Assembly (NCBI GenBank): GCA_036405135.1 | Contig: DASWYF010000035.1 | Location: forward strand, 142,503 to 206,502 | From: Verrucomicrobiia bacterium | Lineage (GTDB): Bacteria; Verrucomicrobiota; Verrucomicrobiia; Limisphaerales; JAEYXS01 | Direction of reading: 5' to 3' | Length of the DNA stretch: 64,000 nucleotides | Shown here: positions 55,715 through 64,000 of the stretch, in pieces | How positions within the stretch are numbered: position 1 is the first letter of the stretch | How the letters are laid out: every line of letters begins with the position of its first letter | Position numbers and translations under genes: made by a program | The notes under the pieces: model-generated | Database searches by the model: none | Told to the model about the DNA's origin: nothing | Seen by the model: the letters and a program-made list of their open reading frames with translations, nothing else

Positions 55715-57985
55715 ATGCTTATGAAACGACTGCTTTCATGGGTGCTTTTATTGATGGTGGTAGTTCAGGTTCGCGCGGCAGAAAAACGTGAAATCAAACT
55801 GTGGCCGCAAGGGATGCCGGAACCTATTGTACCAACCGACCCGGCAGAAGCCGTGGTGAAGGGGCCAGATGGTATCTCGCGTCGCTCGAATGTTTCGCAG
55901 CCGCGTCTCTTTGTGCATGAGCCGCCTGCGGGTGTTAAGAAGAGCGGAGCAGGCGTGATCGTGGTGCCGGGCGGTGGCTTCGGCAGATTGGCGGATGAGC
56001 ATGAAGGCTCGGATGCGTGCGAGTGGTTGGCGAAGAATGGCATCGTGGCGTTTCAACTCGCGTATCGCACTCCCACGAACAAACAGACTGAGCCTCATGC
56101 AGGCCCAGTGCAAGATGTGCAGAAGGCGTTGATCGAGGTGCGGAAGTTGGCGGCGGAGTTCGGCGTGGATGCGAAGAAGATTGGTGTGCTGGGATTTTCA
56201 GCGGGCGGACAGGTGGCGCTGATTGCGGCGACAAATGAGCCGAGGTTTCTGGGTGCCAATGGAATCGTGAAGCCGGACTTCCTGCTGCTCATCTATCCTT
56301 ACCAGATTTACGACAAGGCGACGAAAGCTTTGCGCGCAGATATCAAGCTGGAAGCCGGTTTGCCGCCGACGTTCATCGCGCAAGCGGGAGATGACACGGC
56401 TTCTCTTCCACAGGGCAGCACATTGCTGTGTCTGGATTTGATCAATCGTAAAACACCGGCGGAGATTCATATTTATGAAAAGGGAGGACATGGTTTCGGC
56501 ATGCGTCCGCGTGAGGGTGCAACAGGGCCGACGGATTGGCCGGTGCGCTTTGGATTGGCTGCGGTTGCGTGGCTATGCGGAGGCAGTAAAACCATGAGCG
56601 TTCTCGTCACTAAGGGCTTTGCATTTGCGCGATTGCGGTTAAAGTATCGCACCATGAAATCCGCATTGCTTGCCTTGGGTGTATTGCTCGGAACTTCTTC
56701 AGCTTTTGCTGCGAATTGGCCGCAGTTCCGTGGACCAGAGTTCAATGGTTCCTCCACGGAGAAAAATCTGCCGACTCAATGGTCTAAGACGGAAAAGGTG
56801 GCTTGGAGTGTGGATATGCCGGGCACAGGCGCAGCAACGCCGATCGTGTGGGACGATCATGTGTTCGTCTCTTCCACGGATAAGCGCACGCGCTCCACGG
56901 TGGCGATGGCGATTGATCGCAAAACTGGTAAGGTGCTCTGGCAGCACACCGTCGGGGCAGGGGATTCGCGCGATGAGCGGTCCAATTATGCCGCACCTTC
57001 TCCCGCTACGGATGGCAAGCTGGTGGTGTTCTTTTACGGGAATGGTGATCTCGTTGCTTTTGATTTCTCAGGCAAGAAATTGTGGCAACGCAATCTGCAG
57101 AAGGACAACGGTGACTTTGCGTTTCAATGGACTTTCTCGACAAGTCCGTTGCTCTTCGAAGGTAAACTCTACATGCAGGTCTTGCAGCGCGATGTGCCGG
57201 TGAATGGTCGTGGTGCGAAGCCGAGCGGTATTGAATCCTATCTCCTCGCGATTGATCCGCAGACGGGGAAAGATATCTGGAAGCACATCCGGCCATCGGA
57301 TGCGGCGGCTGAATCGTTGGAGGCATTCACCACGCCTGTGCCGTTCGCGAACAATGGCAGGAAGGAATTGCTAATCGCGGGTGGTGATTGTCTGACGGGG
57401 CATGATCCAGTGACAGGGAAGGAACTGTGGCGCTCAGGTTCATGGAATCCTACAAAGATCGGACATTGGCGCTTGGTGCCTTCACCCGTGGCTGGAGATG
57501 GAGTCATCCTCGGTTGCGCACCGAAGAAGAGTCCGGTGTATGCGGTGAAAGCGGGTGCGAGCGGCAACGTCCCGTGGTTGTGGACAAGTGAGGCGCGCGA
57601 AGTTTCCTCCGATGTGCCGACACCGCTTTTCTATGAAGGTGACTTCTTCGTGTTGAGCGACGTGACTTCCTCCATCTCCCGCGTCGAGCCCAAGACCGGC
57701 AAGGTGAAATGGACCGTAGCAACTCCGGGCCGCTCTAAGCATGAAGGTTCGCCTACGGGTGCGGATGGCAAAATCTACATCATCAATTTCCTCGGCGATG
57801 TAACGGTGGTGAATGCTGCTGATGGCAAAATCCTCAGCACGATTCCCATGGGTGAAGCAGGAGACAACAACACCCGTTCCGTAGTCGTAGCCTCCCAAGG
57901 CCAGCTCTTCATCCGCACTAATACCAAACTCTATTGCATCGATGGAGCCACGAAGAAAGTGGCGCTCAACACATCAGGCGAATAA
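55715..57985 (+). CDS. Esterase fused in frame to a PQQ-like beta-propeller protein
   Basis: A 756-residue frame with two proteins in one. Residues 1-290 form an exported alpha/beta hydrolase: signal peptide KRLLSWVLLLMVVVQVRA, oxyanion motif VVPGGGFGRL, nucleophile in GFSAGGQ and late GGHGFGMR; acetyl-xylan-esterase-like. Residues 314-756 begin with a second full signal peptide, MKSALLALGVLLGTSSAFA, followed by NWPQFRGPEFNG and PQQ-type propeller blades (VWDDHVFVSSTDKRT, LWQRNLQKDNGDFAF). The 20-odd residue joint (GGSKTMSVLVTKGF...) looks like read-through of a former gap. The propeller may also be made separately from ATG 56654. The end overlaps the convergent DUF1501 gene by 12 bp. Confidence 0.8.
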   Translation: MLMKRLLSWVLLLMVVVQVRAAEKREIKLWPQGMPEPIVPTDPAEAVVKGPDGISRRSNVSQPRLFVHEPPAGVKKSGAGVIVVPGGGFGRLADEHEGSDACEWLAKNGIVAFQLAYRTPTNKQTEPHAGPVQDVQKALIEVRKLAAEFGVDAKKIGVLGFSAGGQVALIAATNEPRFLGANGIVKPDFLLLIYPYQIYDKATKALRADIKLEAGLPPTFIAQAGDDTASLPQGSTLLCLDLINRKTPAEIHIYEKGGHGFGMRPREGATGPTDWPVRFGLAAVAWLCGGSKTMSVLVTKGFAFARLRLKYRTMKSALLALGVLLGTSSAFAANWPQFRGPEFNGSSTEKNLPTQWSKTEKVAWSVDMPGTGAATPIVWDDHVFVSSTDKRTRSTVAMAIDRKTGKVLWQHTVGAGDSRDERSNYAAPSPATDGKLVVFFYGNGDLVAFDFSGKKLWQRNLQKDNGDFAFQWTFSTSPLLFEGKLYMQVLQRDVPVNGRGAKPSGIESYLLAIDPQTGKDIWKHIRPSDAAAESLEAFTTPVPFANNGRKELLIAGGDCLTGHDPVTGKELWRSGSWNPTKIGHWRLVPSPVAGDGVILGCAPKKSPVYAVKAGASGNVPWLWTSEAREVSSDVPTPLFYEGDFFVLSDVTSSISRVEPKTGKVKWTVATPGRSKHEGSPTGADGKIYIINFLGDVTVVNAADGKILSTIPMGEAGDNNTRSVVVASQGQLFIRTNTKLYCIDGATKKVALNTSGE

Positions 57986-59278
57986 CGCCGCCACCGGTTT
58001 GCCGCCATCCGTGATCGGCACTGGACGGCTCGCGTCGTAGAGTTCCTTGGCCGGATTGATCCCCAGTGCAGCGCAAATCGTCGCGTGAAAGTCCGGCATC
58101 GTGACGGGATTCGTCAGAACTTTTTTCGAGAGTTCGTCGGATTCGCCATATGCACGCCCGTGCTTCAAGCCGCCTCCCGCCATCACCAGCGTGAAGCACT
58201 TCGATTGGTGTCCGCGCCCACCACCAGAATCGAATTCCGGCGGACGCCCGAATTCCGTGCCCACCACCACGAGCGTTTTATCCAGCATCTTGCGCTGTTC
58301 CAGATCCATTGCCAGCGTTGCCAGTGCGCGATCCAGTTCCTGGATGAGCATGTATTGCTTGAGCTGCCCCTCGTTGTGCGTATCCCAGCCTGTGCCGTTC
58401 ACGAAATTCAAATTGTGCGACACCTCGACGAATCGCACTCCTGCCTCCACCAATCGACGTGCCAGCAAACAACGTTGGCCAAACTCACTGCCGTATTGAT
58501 TCCGCAACTCCGCGCGCTCTTCCTTCAATTGAAACAGCCGCATGAAATCCGGTCCCGCCAGTTTCAAGCTCTGCTCGATCACTTCGTTATATTGACGAGT
58601 GGCCGCATCATCTGGCGTGGATTGGCGGACCTCTGCGAGCAGTTGTTCCCGGCGCGCCTGCCGCACATTATCCACGCCCGAGTGCCGTACGAAACCATTC
58701 GGTCCCGCCTCCGTATCCGTGAGATACAGGTAACCATGCTTCGGCCCGAGAAATCCCGGATCACGTGACGTGTTCGGGTAGCCGATCACCACATACCCTG
58801 GTGTCGCTGGCGAAGTCTGCCCCAGCTCATGCGCCACGATGCTGCCGATGCTCGGATACCGGATCGTCTCGCTGAACGGCCGCGCCGTGTGCACGAAGTG
58901 TGTCGCCGTTGCGTGTTCATCCACCGTGGAATGCGTGCATGTGCGCAAGAGCGTGAATCGGTCCATCACCTTCGCCATATGCGAGAGATGCTCCGTCACC
59001 TTCACGCCTGGCACTGCGGTATCAATCACATTGTAATCTGTACCCGCTTGTTTCGTCTTCGGATTACCGCGCTTCTTTGGATCGAACGTATCGATCTGCG
59101 ACATCCCGCCGCCCAGCCACAGGAAGATGCAATGCTCCGCCTTGCCTTTCGGGAAATTCGCCGAGGGTGACGCCATCACGTTCGGCAGCAGATTCATCAT
59201 CGATGCCGTCGCCGCCGCTTTTCCGCCCAATCCCAAGAATTCGCGACGCGATAAGTTTTTGTTCAATCCAGACATCAT
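57974..59278 (-). CDS. DUF1501 protein (second copy)
   Basis: A 434-residue protein with a twin-arginine signal (NLSRREFLGLGGKAAATASM). DUF1501 motifs: CIFLWLGGGMSQIDTFDPKK, TLLRTCTHSTVDEHATATHF, GVRFVEVSHNLN, VVVGTEFGRPPEFDSGGGRG and the final GINPAKELYD. It is shorter than the copy at 54247 and clearly diverged from it. It follows the second PSD1-type gene by 6 bp on the same strand, so it is co-transcribed. Its stop overlaps the end of the convergent esterase-propeller gene. Confidence 0.92.
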   Translation of the reverse strand: MMSGLNKNLSRREFLGLGGKAAATASMMNLLPNVMASPSANFPKGKAEHCIFLWLGGGMSQIDTFDPKKRGNPKTKQAGTDYNVIDTAVPGVKVTEHLSHMAKVMDRFTLLRTCTHSTVDEHATATHFVHTARPFSETIRYPSIGSIVAHELGQTSPATPGYVVIGYPNTSRDPGFLGPKHGYLYLTDTEAGPNGFVRHSGVDNVRQARREQLLAEVRQSTPDDAATRQYNEVIEQSLKLAGPDFMRLFQLKEERAELRNQYGSEFGQRCLLARRLVEAGVRFVEVSHNLNFVNGTGWDTHNEGQLKQYMLIQELDRALATLAMDLEQRKMLDKTLVVVGTEFGRPPEFDSGGGRGHQSKCFTLVMAGGGLKHGRAYGESDELSKKVLTNPVTMPDFHATICAALGINPAKELYDASRPVPITDGGKPVAALFA

Positions 59279-59284
59279 GGCTCG

Positions 59285-62200
59285 TTAAGGAATATAAATC
59301 GTTTCCGGCGCATTCAGCAAGGCCCAGAGAAAATCCTCCATGCGCGCGCGCCAATCAGCTTCCAGTCGACTCGTGGGCGCTGGTCCTCTCTTCGCTTCAT
59401 TTTCTTCTACCTGACGCAACACATTCGCCTCTGGCACGATATGATTTCCCCAGCTTACGTAAGGTTTCGGCGCGTGCGGGATGAGCGCGAAATCCTTCGA
59501 TAACACGCGCTTCTCATATCCCGGCTTGAGCAAGTTGACGAATTTCGCGCGCTCTGTTTCTTTCGGTAAACGCCCTAGAACGCGCAAGAAAACTTCCTCC
59601 ACCAGTTTCTCGGCGGACTGCTTCTTCAACGCCAGTTCCGTCATCTCTGAATCTTCTGAAAGCCGCGTGAGCCACAAGCTCGCTGTGCCGTTGGCGAGCA
59701 ACGCCGGTTGCAGCGGATTCGCTTCATTCTTACGCACCGAGATCGGCTCCTGCCGGTTACCATCCCATCCAAACGCCGTCATCAGCTCAGTGATCACTTG
59801 CGCCCGTGGCAGATTCAAACTAGGCCGGTCGCGATCATTCGCCGTGTAAACGAATTGCCACGCGCGTTTCGGTTCGCCGAAGTTCAGCGCCAGACGCGGT
59901 GTGCGTCCGCTGTCCACATCGATACATACCAAGCCTGTATCGAAATCTTTTCCGTAAGCTGAGAACAGCGAATCCACCAACTGCTCCGCGCTCAAACGCC
60001 GTTTGATCGGCGCAGCGAAAAGACGGTTCGCATCCGCATCAGTGCGAGACTGCCGTTGATACGCCTGTGAATTCACGATGAGCCGAACTATATGTTTCAG
60101 ATCGTAATCATGGCTCACGAATTCTCGCGCCAGCCACTTCAGCAATTCTGGATGCGATGGCTTCGCGTTCTCCCAATCATGCAGCGGCTCCACGATCCCG
60201 CGCCCGAAATAGCGATGCCACACGCGGTTCACCATCACCTCGGCGAAACGCTCGTTCTGAGGCGTGGTGATGAGTGCCGCGAGACGCGTGCGTGAATCCG
60301 CATTCGCCTCCACAAACCCGCCCGGCAATTCCTCATCCATCAGATTCTTCAGAGTCCATTCCGGTGCCAGCTTTTCACCCGGTTTTAGCGTCACTTGGAT
60401 GAGCGGCTTGCGACCCGTCGGCAGTTTATCCAGCGCCACCGTGCTCGTCTTCGGCACCTCCACCGATTGCTTCGCCAGCATCGCGCCAAGGTGGAATAAG
60501 TCCGCCTGCGTGCTGCGGTGATACGGCGCATCGTGGCACCTCGCACATTTCATCTCGGTGGCGAGCAGTGCTGAACTGATGATGCCCGCCTTCGCTACCA
60601 TCGGCGAATCATTAAACGCCGCGAGCGAGAAGCCCGCCGGTCCGCCCTCATACGCGCCACCTTCCATGCGCACCAGTTCCGTGATGAACATGTCCATCGG
60701 CTTGTTATCGCGGAACGATTCATAGATCCACCAACGGAACGGCCCCGTGTTGTTCAGTGTCGCGTTCACCAGGTTCGGATTTTCCCCCAGCAAATCCTGC
60801 CAGAAACCCACCCAATGATCCGCCCAGCGCTTGTCCGCCAGCAACCGCTCGATCAACCGCGCGCGCTTATCCTTGCGCTTGTCCGCGATGAATTCACGCA
60901 CCTCATCCGCCGTGGGAAAGAGCCCGATCGTATCCAGCGTCACGCGCCGGATGAATTCCCCATCCGTCGTGAGGGCCGCCACTTCGAGCTTCGCTACCGG
61001 CGCTTCCTCCGGCCACACCGCGCCTTCCTTCACCCAACGCGCAAGTATTTCGATCTGCGCCGCCGTCAGGCGATCGCCCTTCGGTGGCATGATCTCATCC
61101 GCATCCTTCGGATTCAGTCGTTGGATAAACGGACTCTTCTCCGGATGACCGATCACAATGCCCGCCTCCTCCGAATCACCACCCTTAAGCGCCGCGCTCA
61201 AGCTATCCAGGCGCAAGCCACCCTTAGGTTTCGCGCTATGGCAGGAGAGACAATTCTTTTCCAAGATCGGCAACACATCGCGATGAAACTGCACCGTGCC
61301 CATCTGCGCCTTCGCACTCGCCTGCGCCCGCTCGATGCGCACATTGAGGAATTGATCCAGCGCATTATTCGCCGCGAGAGAAGTGATTGGCGGTTGCGCC
61401 ACCGGATTCGCCTTCACGTATTCACGCGCCGCCTCATGCCGCATCTTCCAGTAATCCGCATGCTTCGCCCGCGCTTCCGCCCGTCGCGTCGATTCCATCT
61501 CATCATACACCGCCTCACGCGTTGCGCGATACGCCACCCAACCCGCATCCGTCAGCGGCACATCGAGCTTCGGTGACAAGATGTGAAATTCATTGGCTCC
61601 CGCTCGTGACAAAGCGATCACCGTCTCACCCGGTTCCACGCGGATCAGATCCTTCCCGCGTAATCCACCCAGCAACGTCTCGAATGCAAACGTCTGCGCC
61701 TTGCCCGTCGCCGTAAAATTCGTTAGCACCTCATAATCACCCGGCGCACGCTGACGCGTGAACGCACCGAGGCTCAGGAAATTCGTCCGCACCAGATCAT
61801 GCCCATCCGCGATGGGCGCGGGGAAGGGGAGGGACACCACGGCTTTACCATCCACGCTCAAGCGCGCACCACTCCGCGCCCGCAGCAGCAGATCATACTT
61901 TCCGGCAGGCAGCTTGAACGTCGCCGTTGCCCGAACGAGCAAAGGACCACCACGCTCCGCCCGCACACCCGTAGATGTGTATTCCCATGGCAGATGAAAA
62001 AATGCGAACGCCGGTTCAGTGTAGCTATCCTCCACTTTCGTCAACTCATTCGTCGGCCACGCACGATTCCCCGGCACCCCCGCCGTGATCACCTCCACCC
62101 GCACCGGTTCCGCCGCCATTAAATTCAAACATCCCAATGCCAGCGAACACCAGAGCCACGATAGACGAATACCGAGGCGTATTCCTCCCTCTCGATGTTC

Positions 62201-62326
62201 GGAGTTCGATGTTCGATGTTGGATGTTTCCGATGAATGCCTTTTGGCTTTCCATTTCTTCCATCCAGCTAAAATGACGTTTCAGACGTTCCATGAGTTTC
62301 GGTGACTCATTCAGTGTAGTGGACAT
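59285..62326 (-). CDS. DUF1549/DUF1553 (PSD1-type) cytochrome protein, second copy
   Basis: A protein of about 1,010 residues; the exact start is uncertain. The hydrophobic signal IRLSWLWCSLALGCLNLMA is preceded by a segment, NIQHRTSNSEHREGG, coded by a word-like repeat. ATG 62326 (GGGAGG just upstream) or ATG 62263 are candidates; further upstream codons look non-coding. A beta-rich N-terminal part is followed by PSCyt1 with CLSCH (near 358; HSAKPKGGLRLDS), DUF1549 (FIRRVTLDTIGLFPTADEV) with a second heme-like motif CARCH, and DUF1553 (FAEVMVNRVWHRYFGRGIVE, SHPELLKWLAREFV). It is paired with the DUF1501 gene downstream. Confidence 0.88.
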   Translation of the reverse strand: MSTTLNESPKLMERLKRHFSWMEEMESQKAFIGNIQHRTSNSEHREGGIRLGIRLSWLWCSLALGCLNLMAAEPVRVEVITAGVPGNRAWPTNELTKVEDSYTEPAFAFFHLPWEYTSTGVRAERGGPLLVRATATFKLPAGKYDLLLRARSGARLSVDGKAVVSLPFPAPIADGHDLVRTNFLSLGAFTRQRAPGDYEVLTNFTATGKAQTFAFETLLGGLRGKDLIRVEPGETVIALSRAGANEFHILSPKLDVPLTDAGWVAYRATREAVYDEMESTRRAEARAKHADYWKMRHEAAREYVKANPVAQPPITSLAANNALDQFLNVRIERAQASAKAQMGTVQFHRDVLPILEKNCLSCHSAKPKGGLRLDSLSAALKGGDSEEAGIVIGHPEKSPFIQRLNPKDADEIMPPKGDRLTAAQIEILARWVKEGAVWPEEAPVAKLEVAALTTDGEFIRRVTLDTIGLFPTADEVREFIADKRKDKRARLIERLLADKRWADHWVGFWQDLLGENPNLVNATLNNTGPFRWWIYESFRDNKPMDMFITELVRMEGGAYEGGPAGFSLAAFNDSPMVAKAGIISSALLATEMKCARCHDAPYHRSTQADLFHLGAMLAKQSVEVPKTSTVALDKLPTGRKPLIQVTLKPGEKLAPEWTLKNLMDEELPGGFVEANADSRTRLAALITTPQNERFAEVMVNRVWHRYFGRGIVEPLHDWENAKPSHPELLKWLAREFVSHDYDLKHIVRLIVNSQAYQRQSRTDADANRLFAAPIKRRLSAEQLVDSLFSAYGKDFDTGLVCIDVDSGRTPRLALNFGEPKRAWQFVYTANDRDRPSLNLPRAQVITELMTAFGWDGNRQEPISVRKNEANPLQPALLANGTASLWLTRLSEDSEMTELALKKQSAEKLVEEVFLRVLGRLPKETERAKFVNLLKPGYEKRVLSKDFALIPHAPKPYVSWGNHIVPEANVLRQVEENEAKRGPAPTSRLEADWRARMEDFLWALLNAPETIYIP
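62192..62230. repeat. Word repeat of the AACATCCAACATCGAAC type
   Basis: On the minus strand it reads GGAAACATCCAACATCGAAC followed by ATCGAACTCCGAACATCGA. It lies inside the apparent N-terminal coding region of the second PSD1-type gene and codes for NIQHRTSNSEHR. A related copy lies at 28051-28077. Confidence 0.7.
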
Positions 62327-62664
62327 CTCCCTCCCGTCACGAACGCAATGGTGGGAGCCTTCACTACCACTTTCGGGTAATCCTCCTGAAACACCCTTTC
62401 CACAGAACATCTCCTGATCCTGCTGCCAAGCTGCTGGTAAAATTCTGAAAATGATCTTCCGAGAGCGCGTCTCCGCACTTTTTCCTGTTGCTGTCATAAC
62501 CGCCTCCTTGCTCATCACTGGTGAAAATACAGCAGAATTTAAAAACTGCAATAGATATTTTAAATAAATTGCGCTTTTAATGAAAAAGATTGCGCTATAA
62601 CAACATGCAAAGTGTGTGTTTCTTGAAATCGTATGAAAATAATTTGTGGTTTGCGTGGAAAACA
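62327..62664. other. Intergenic region, AT-rich near the insertion sequence
   Basis: About 340 bases without a supported gene. The first 190 bases are of average composition and contain an in-frame but unconvincing upward extension of the PSD1-type gene. From about 62520 to 62660 the DNA is strongly AT-rich, e.g. TTTTAAATAAATTGCGC, and has a direct repeat ATTGCGCT (about 62564 and 62590). It may hold the promoter of the minus-strand operon and was the target of the ISL3 element. Confidence 0.6.
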
Positions 62665-64000
62665 GGTTCTTCGCTGTTTTCAGTGGAATGGGGATTTGGT
62701 AGGAGGAGGAGATGACACCAGAGCGACTGTTTCATGAGTTATTGGGCTTGGGGATGAACTGGGAGGTGAAGGCGAGCCGGTTTGACCGGGACGACGGATT
62801 GGTCGAACTGGAGCTGGCCGAGACGTCCGGGTTGTGGGCGGCGGAGCGCTGTCCGCAGGACGGCGGAGCGGTCTTCTGTTATGACCACACCGAGGAACTG
62901 ACGTGGCGGCATCTCAATGTGTTCGAGCATCGCTGCCAGATCACCTGCCGGCTGCCCCGAGGCAAGTGCCGCCAGTGCGGGCATGTCTTCCGGGTGCGCC
63001 CGCCGTGGGAGGGGCTGAGCACGCACTTCACCAAGGAGTTCGAGGCGTTTGCCCTGGTGTTGCTGCGGGAGATGCCCGTCAAGCGGGTGGCCGCCCTGAC
63101 GGGCGAAACGGACACCCGGCTGTGGCGATTGCTCTTCCGGCAGGTGGCGGCGGCTTACGCCGAGGCCGACTTCAGCCAGGTCTGCTGCGTGGGCGTGGAC
63201 GAACTGGCGGTACGCAAGGGCCATGAGTATGTGAGTGTGTTCGCCGATCTGGTCAAACGACGGGTGCTCTTTGCCACGGAGGGCAAGGACCAGACGACGT
63301 GGACGCGCTTTATCACGTCGCTGGAAGCACACCATGGCCACCGGCATGCGATCACACAGGCCAGCATGGACATGAGCCGGGCCTATCAGGCGGGGTTGGC
63401 CGAGCATTGCCGCAATGCCCAAGTCGTGTTCGACAAGTTCCACGTCCTGCAGAACGCCAACGCGGCGGTGGATGAGGTGCGCCGGGCCGAAGTGCGGACG
63501 ACACGGGAGGCAGGCGTCTGGCGGGCGTTGCAGAAAAGCCGCTGGTTGTGGCGCAAGAATCCCGAGAACCTGACGCCCAAGGAGCAGGCGCGGCTGGCGG
63601 GCATCGACCAGAAAAGCCTATGGACCGCCAAGGCCTATCAGCTGCGGCTGGTTTTGCAGGACATTTACCGGAGTGCTTCAGCCAGCGTGGCCAAACCACG
63701 GCTGCGCGTCTGGTGCCGGTGGGTCCGCTGGGTGGCCCGCCACGTCAAAAACCGCGTGTTTGCGCCAATGCTAAAGCTGGCCAAGCTGGTGGAAAACCAT
63801 CTGCCGGGCATCCTCGCCCATTGGAAATGGGGCCTGACCAACGCCTTCATGGAAGGCTTGAACAGCGTCTTCAGCGCCACCCGCCGCAAAGCGCGTGGTT
63901 ACCGCTCCTCCACCTACCTCATCACCATGCTCTACTTCCTCGCAGGCAAACTCCGCCTGCCCCAGCACTGAACCCATTCCACTGAAAACAGCGAAGAACC
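62665..64000 (+). mobile_element. Complete ISL3-family insertion sequence
   Basis: A 1,336-bp element with perfect 28-bp terminal inverted repeats at 62665-62692 and 63973-64000; both begin GGTTCTTCGCTGTTTTCAGT read inward. The right end is the last base of the window. One transposase gene fills the inside. ISL3 elements usually make 8-bp target duplications; the left flank is GGAAAACA (62657-62664), so the same 8 bases are expected directly after the window. Confidence 0.93.
62712..63971 (+). CDS. ISL3-family transposase
   Basis: A 419-residue DDE transposase. The N-terminal zinc-finger region has CPQDGG and CRLPRGKCRQCGHVFRV; a helix-turn-helix part follows (MPVKRVAALTGETDTRLWRL). The catalytic domain has VGVDELAVRKGHEYVSVF (first D), ASMDMSRAYQAG (second D) and NAFMEGLNSVFSATRRKARG (E). 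QVVFDKFHVLQNANAAVDEV is a typical ISL3 segment. The frame is intact and the length is normal, so the element may be active. GGAGGAGG lies just before the ATG as ribosome site. GC content is higher than the AT-rich DNA it entered. Confidence 0.95.
   Translation: MTPERLFHELLGLGMNWEVKASRFDRDDGLVELELAETSGLWAAERCPQDGGAVFCYDHTEELTWRHLNVFEHRCQITCRLPRGKCRQCGHVFRVRPPWEGLSTHFTKEFEAFALVLLREMPVKRVAALTGETDTRLWRLLFRQVAAAYAEADFSQVCCVGVDELAVRKGHEYVSVFADLVKRRVLFATEGKDQTTWTRFITSLEAHHGHRHAITQASMDMSRAYQAGLAEHCRNAQVVFDKFHVLQNANAAVDEVRRAEVRTTREAGVWRALQKSRWLWRKNPENLTPKEQARLAGIDQKSLWTAKAYQLRLVLQDIYRSASASVAKPRLRVWCRWVRWVARHVKNRVFAPMLKLAKLVENHLPGILAHWKWGLTNAFMEGLNSVFSATRRKARGYRSSTYLITMLYFLAGKLRLPQH

Noticed and set aside
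56583..56653. Separate promoter for the PQQ-like part of the fused gene
   Set aside because: The best -35/-10 candidates (TTGCAT, then AAGTAT) are weak, so no promoter is claimed.
1..64000. tRNA, rRNA or CRISPR array
   Set aside because: I looked for T-loop (GGTTCGAATCC-like) segments, rRNA words and regularly spaced repeats and found none that could be supported by eye; a tRNAscan or Infernal run would be decisive.

Overview
The window looks like chromosomal DNA of a free-living member of the Verrucomicrobiota, probably close to the Pedosphaera/Limisphaerales group. This is an inference from content, not from a marker gene. The evidence is a paired set of DUF1549/DUF1553 cytochrome and DUF1501 proteins, a PVC-type CxxCH heme protein with HEAT and discoidin-like parts, a long ECF sigma factor starting with a 'TTRWSVV'-like segment, DUF4132, many secreted beta-propeller proteins, and numerous short intergenic repeats. 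No rRNA, tRNA or CRISPR array was recognised.

Region 1 (1-13.6 kb, mostly minus strand) holds a DUF4132 HEAT protein with a zinc-finger-like partial gene behind it, small membrane proteins, thiE with a PfkB-type sugar kinase, a soluble hybrid histidine kinase, a response-regulator adenylate cyclase, accB-accC, aroQ and an O-antigen-ligase-like membrane protein. Region 2 (13.6-19.2 kb) is housekeeping: a LOG-family protein, an M16 peptidase, pabB-pabC, then a 153-bp inverted-repeat element and a zinc alcohol dehydrogenase. Region 3 (19.4-32.5 kb) holds two two-component systems (NarL type and OmpR/PhoB type), a lipoprotein, a secreted FAD oxidoreductase, an ankyrin-repeat protein and a Tat-exported beta-propeller protein. 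A 23-bp direct-repeat operator is identical in front of the second histidine kinase and in front of the ankyrin gene, so these genes probably form one autoregulated circuit.

Region 4 (32.5-40.8 kb) has an ECF sigma factor with a membrane partner, divergent from a 1,903-residue secreted protein that combines beta-propellers, PKD/Ig-like domains and a di-heme peroxidase-like module; an outer-membrane transporter-like barrel follows. Region 5 (40.8-47.5 kb) is a chemotaxis block: two receptors with nearly identical signalling domains and CheR-tether-like tails, an alginate-export-type porin, a free periplasmic Cache-like protein, two single-domain response regulators and a MITE flanked by CTAG. 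Region 6 (47.6-62.3 kb) is a cluster for secreted heme and carbohydrate-related proteins: a PVC heme protein, an AraC regulator, and two convergent DUF1549/DUF1553 plus DUF1501 modules, one of which carries an esterase fused in frame to a PQQ-type propeller. Region 7 (62.3-64 kb) is an AT-rich gap followed by a complete ISL3-family insertion sequence whose right end is the last base of the window.

The most unusual signals are not genes. Several families of short word-like repeats sit exactly at gene ends and supply C-terminal tails, stop codons or N-terminal extensions. There are two-hairpin intergenic repeats whose stems differ but stay paired, a perfect 12-bp hairpin inserted in frame inside a histidine kinase, and two small inverted-repeat elements that look like non-autonomous mobile DNA.
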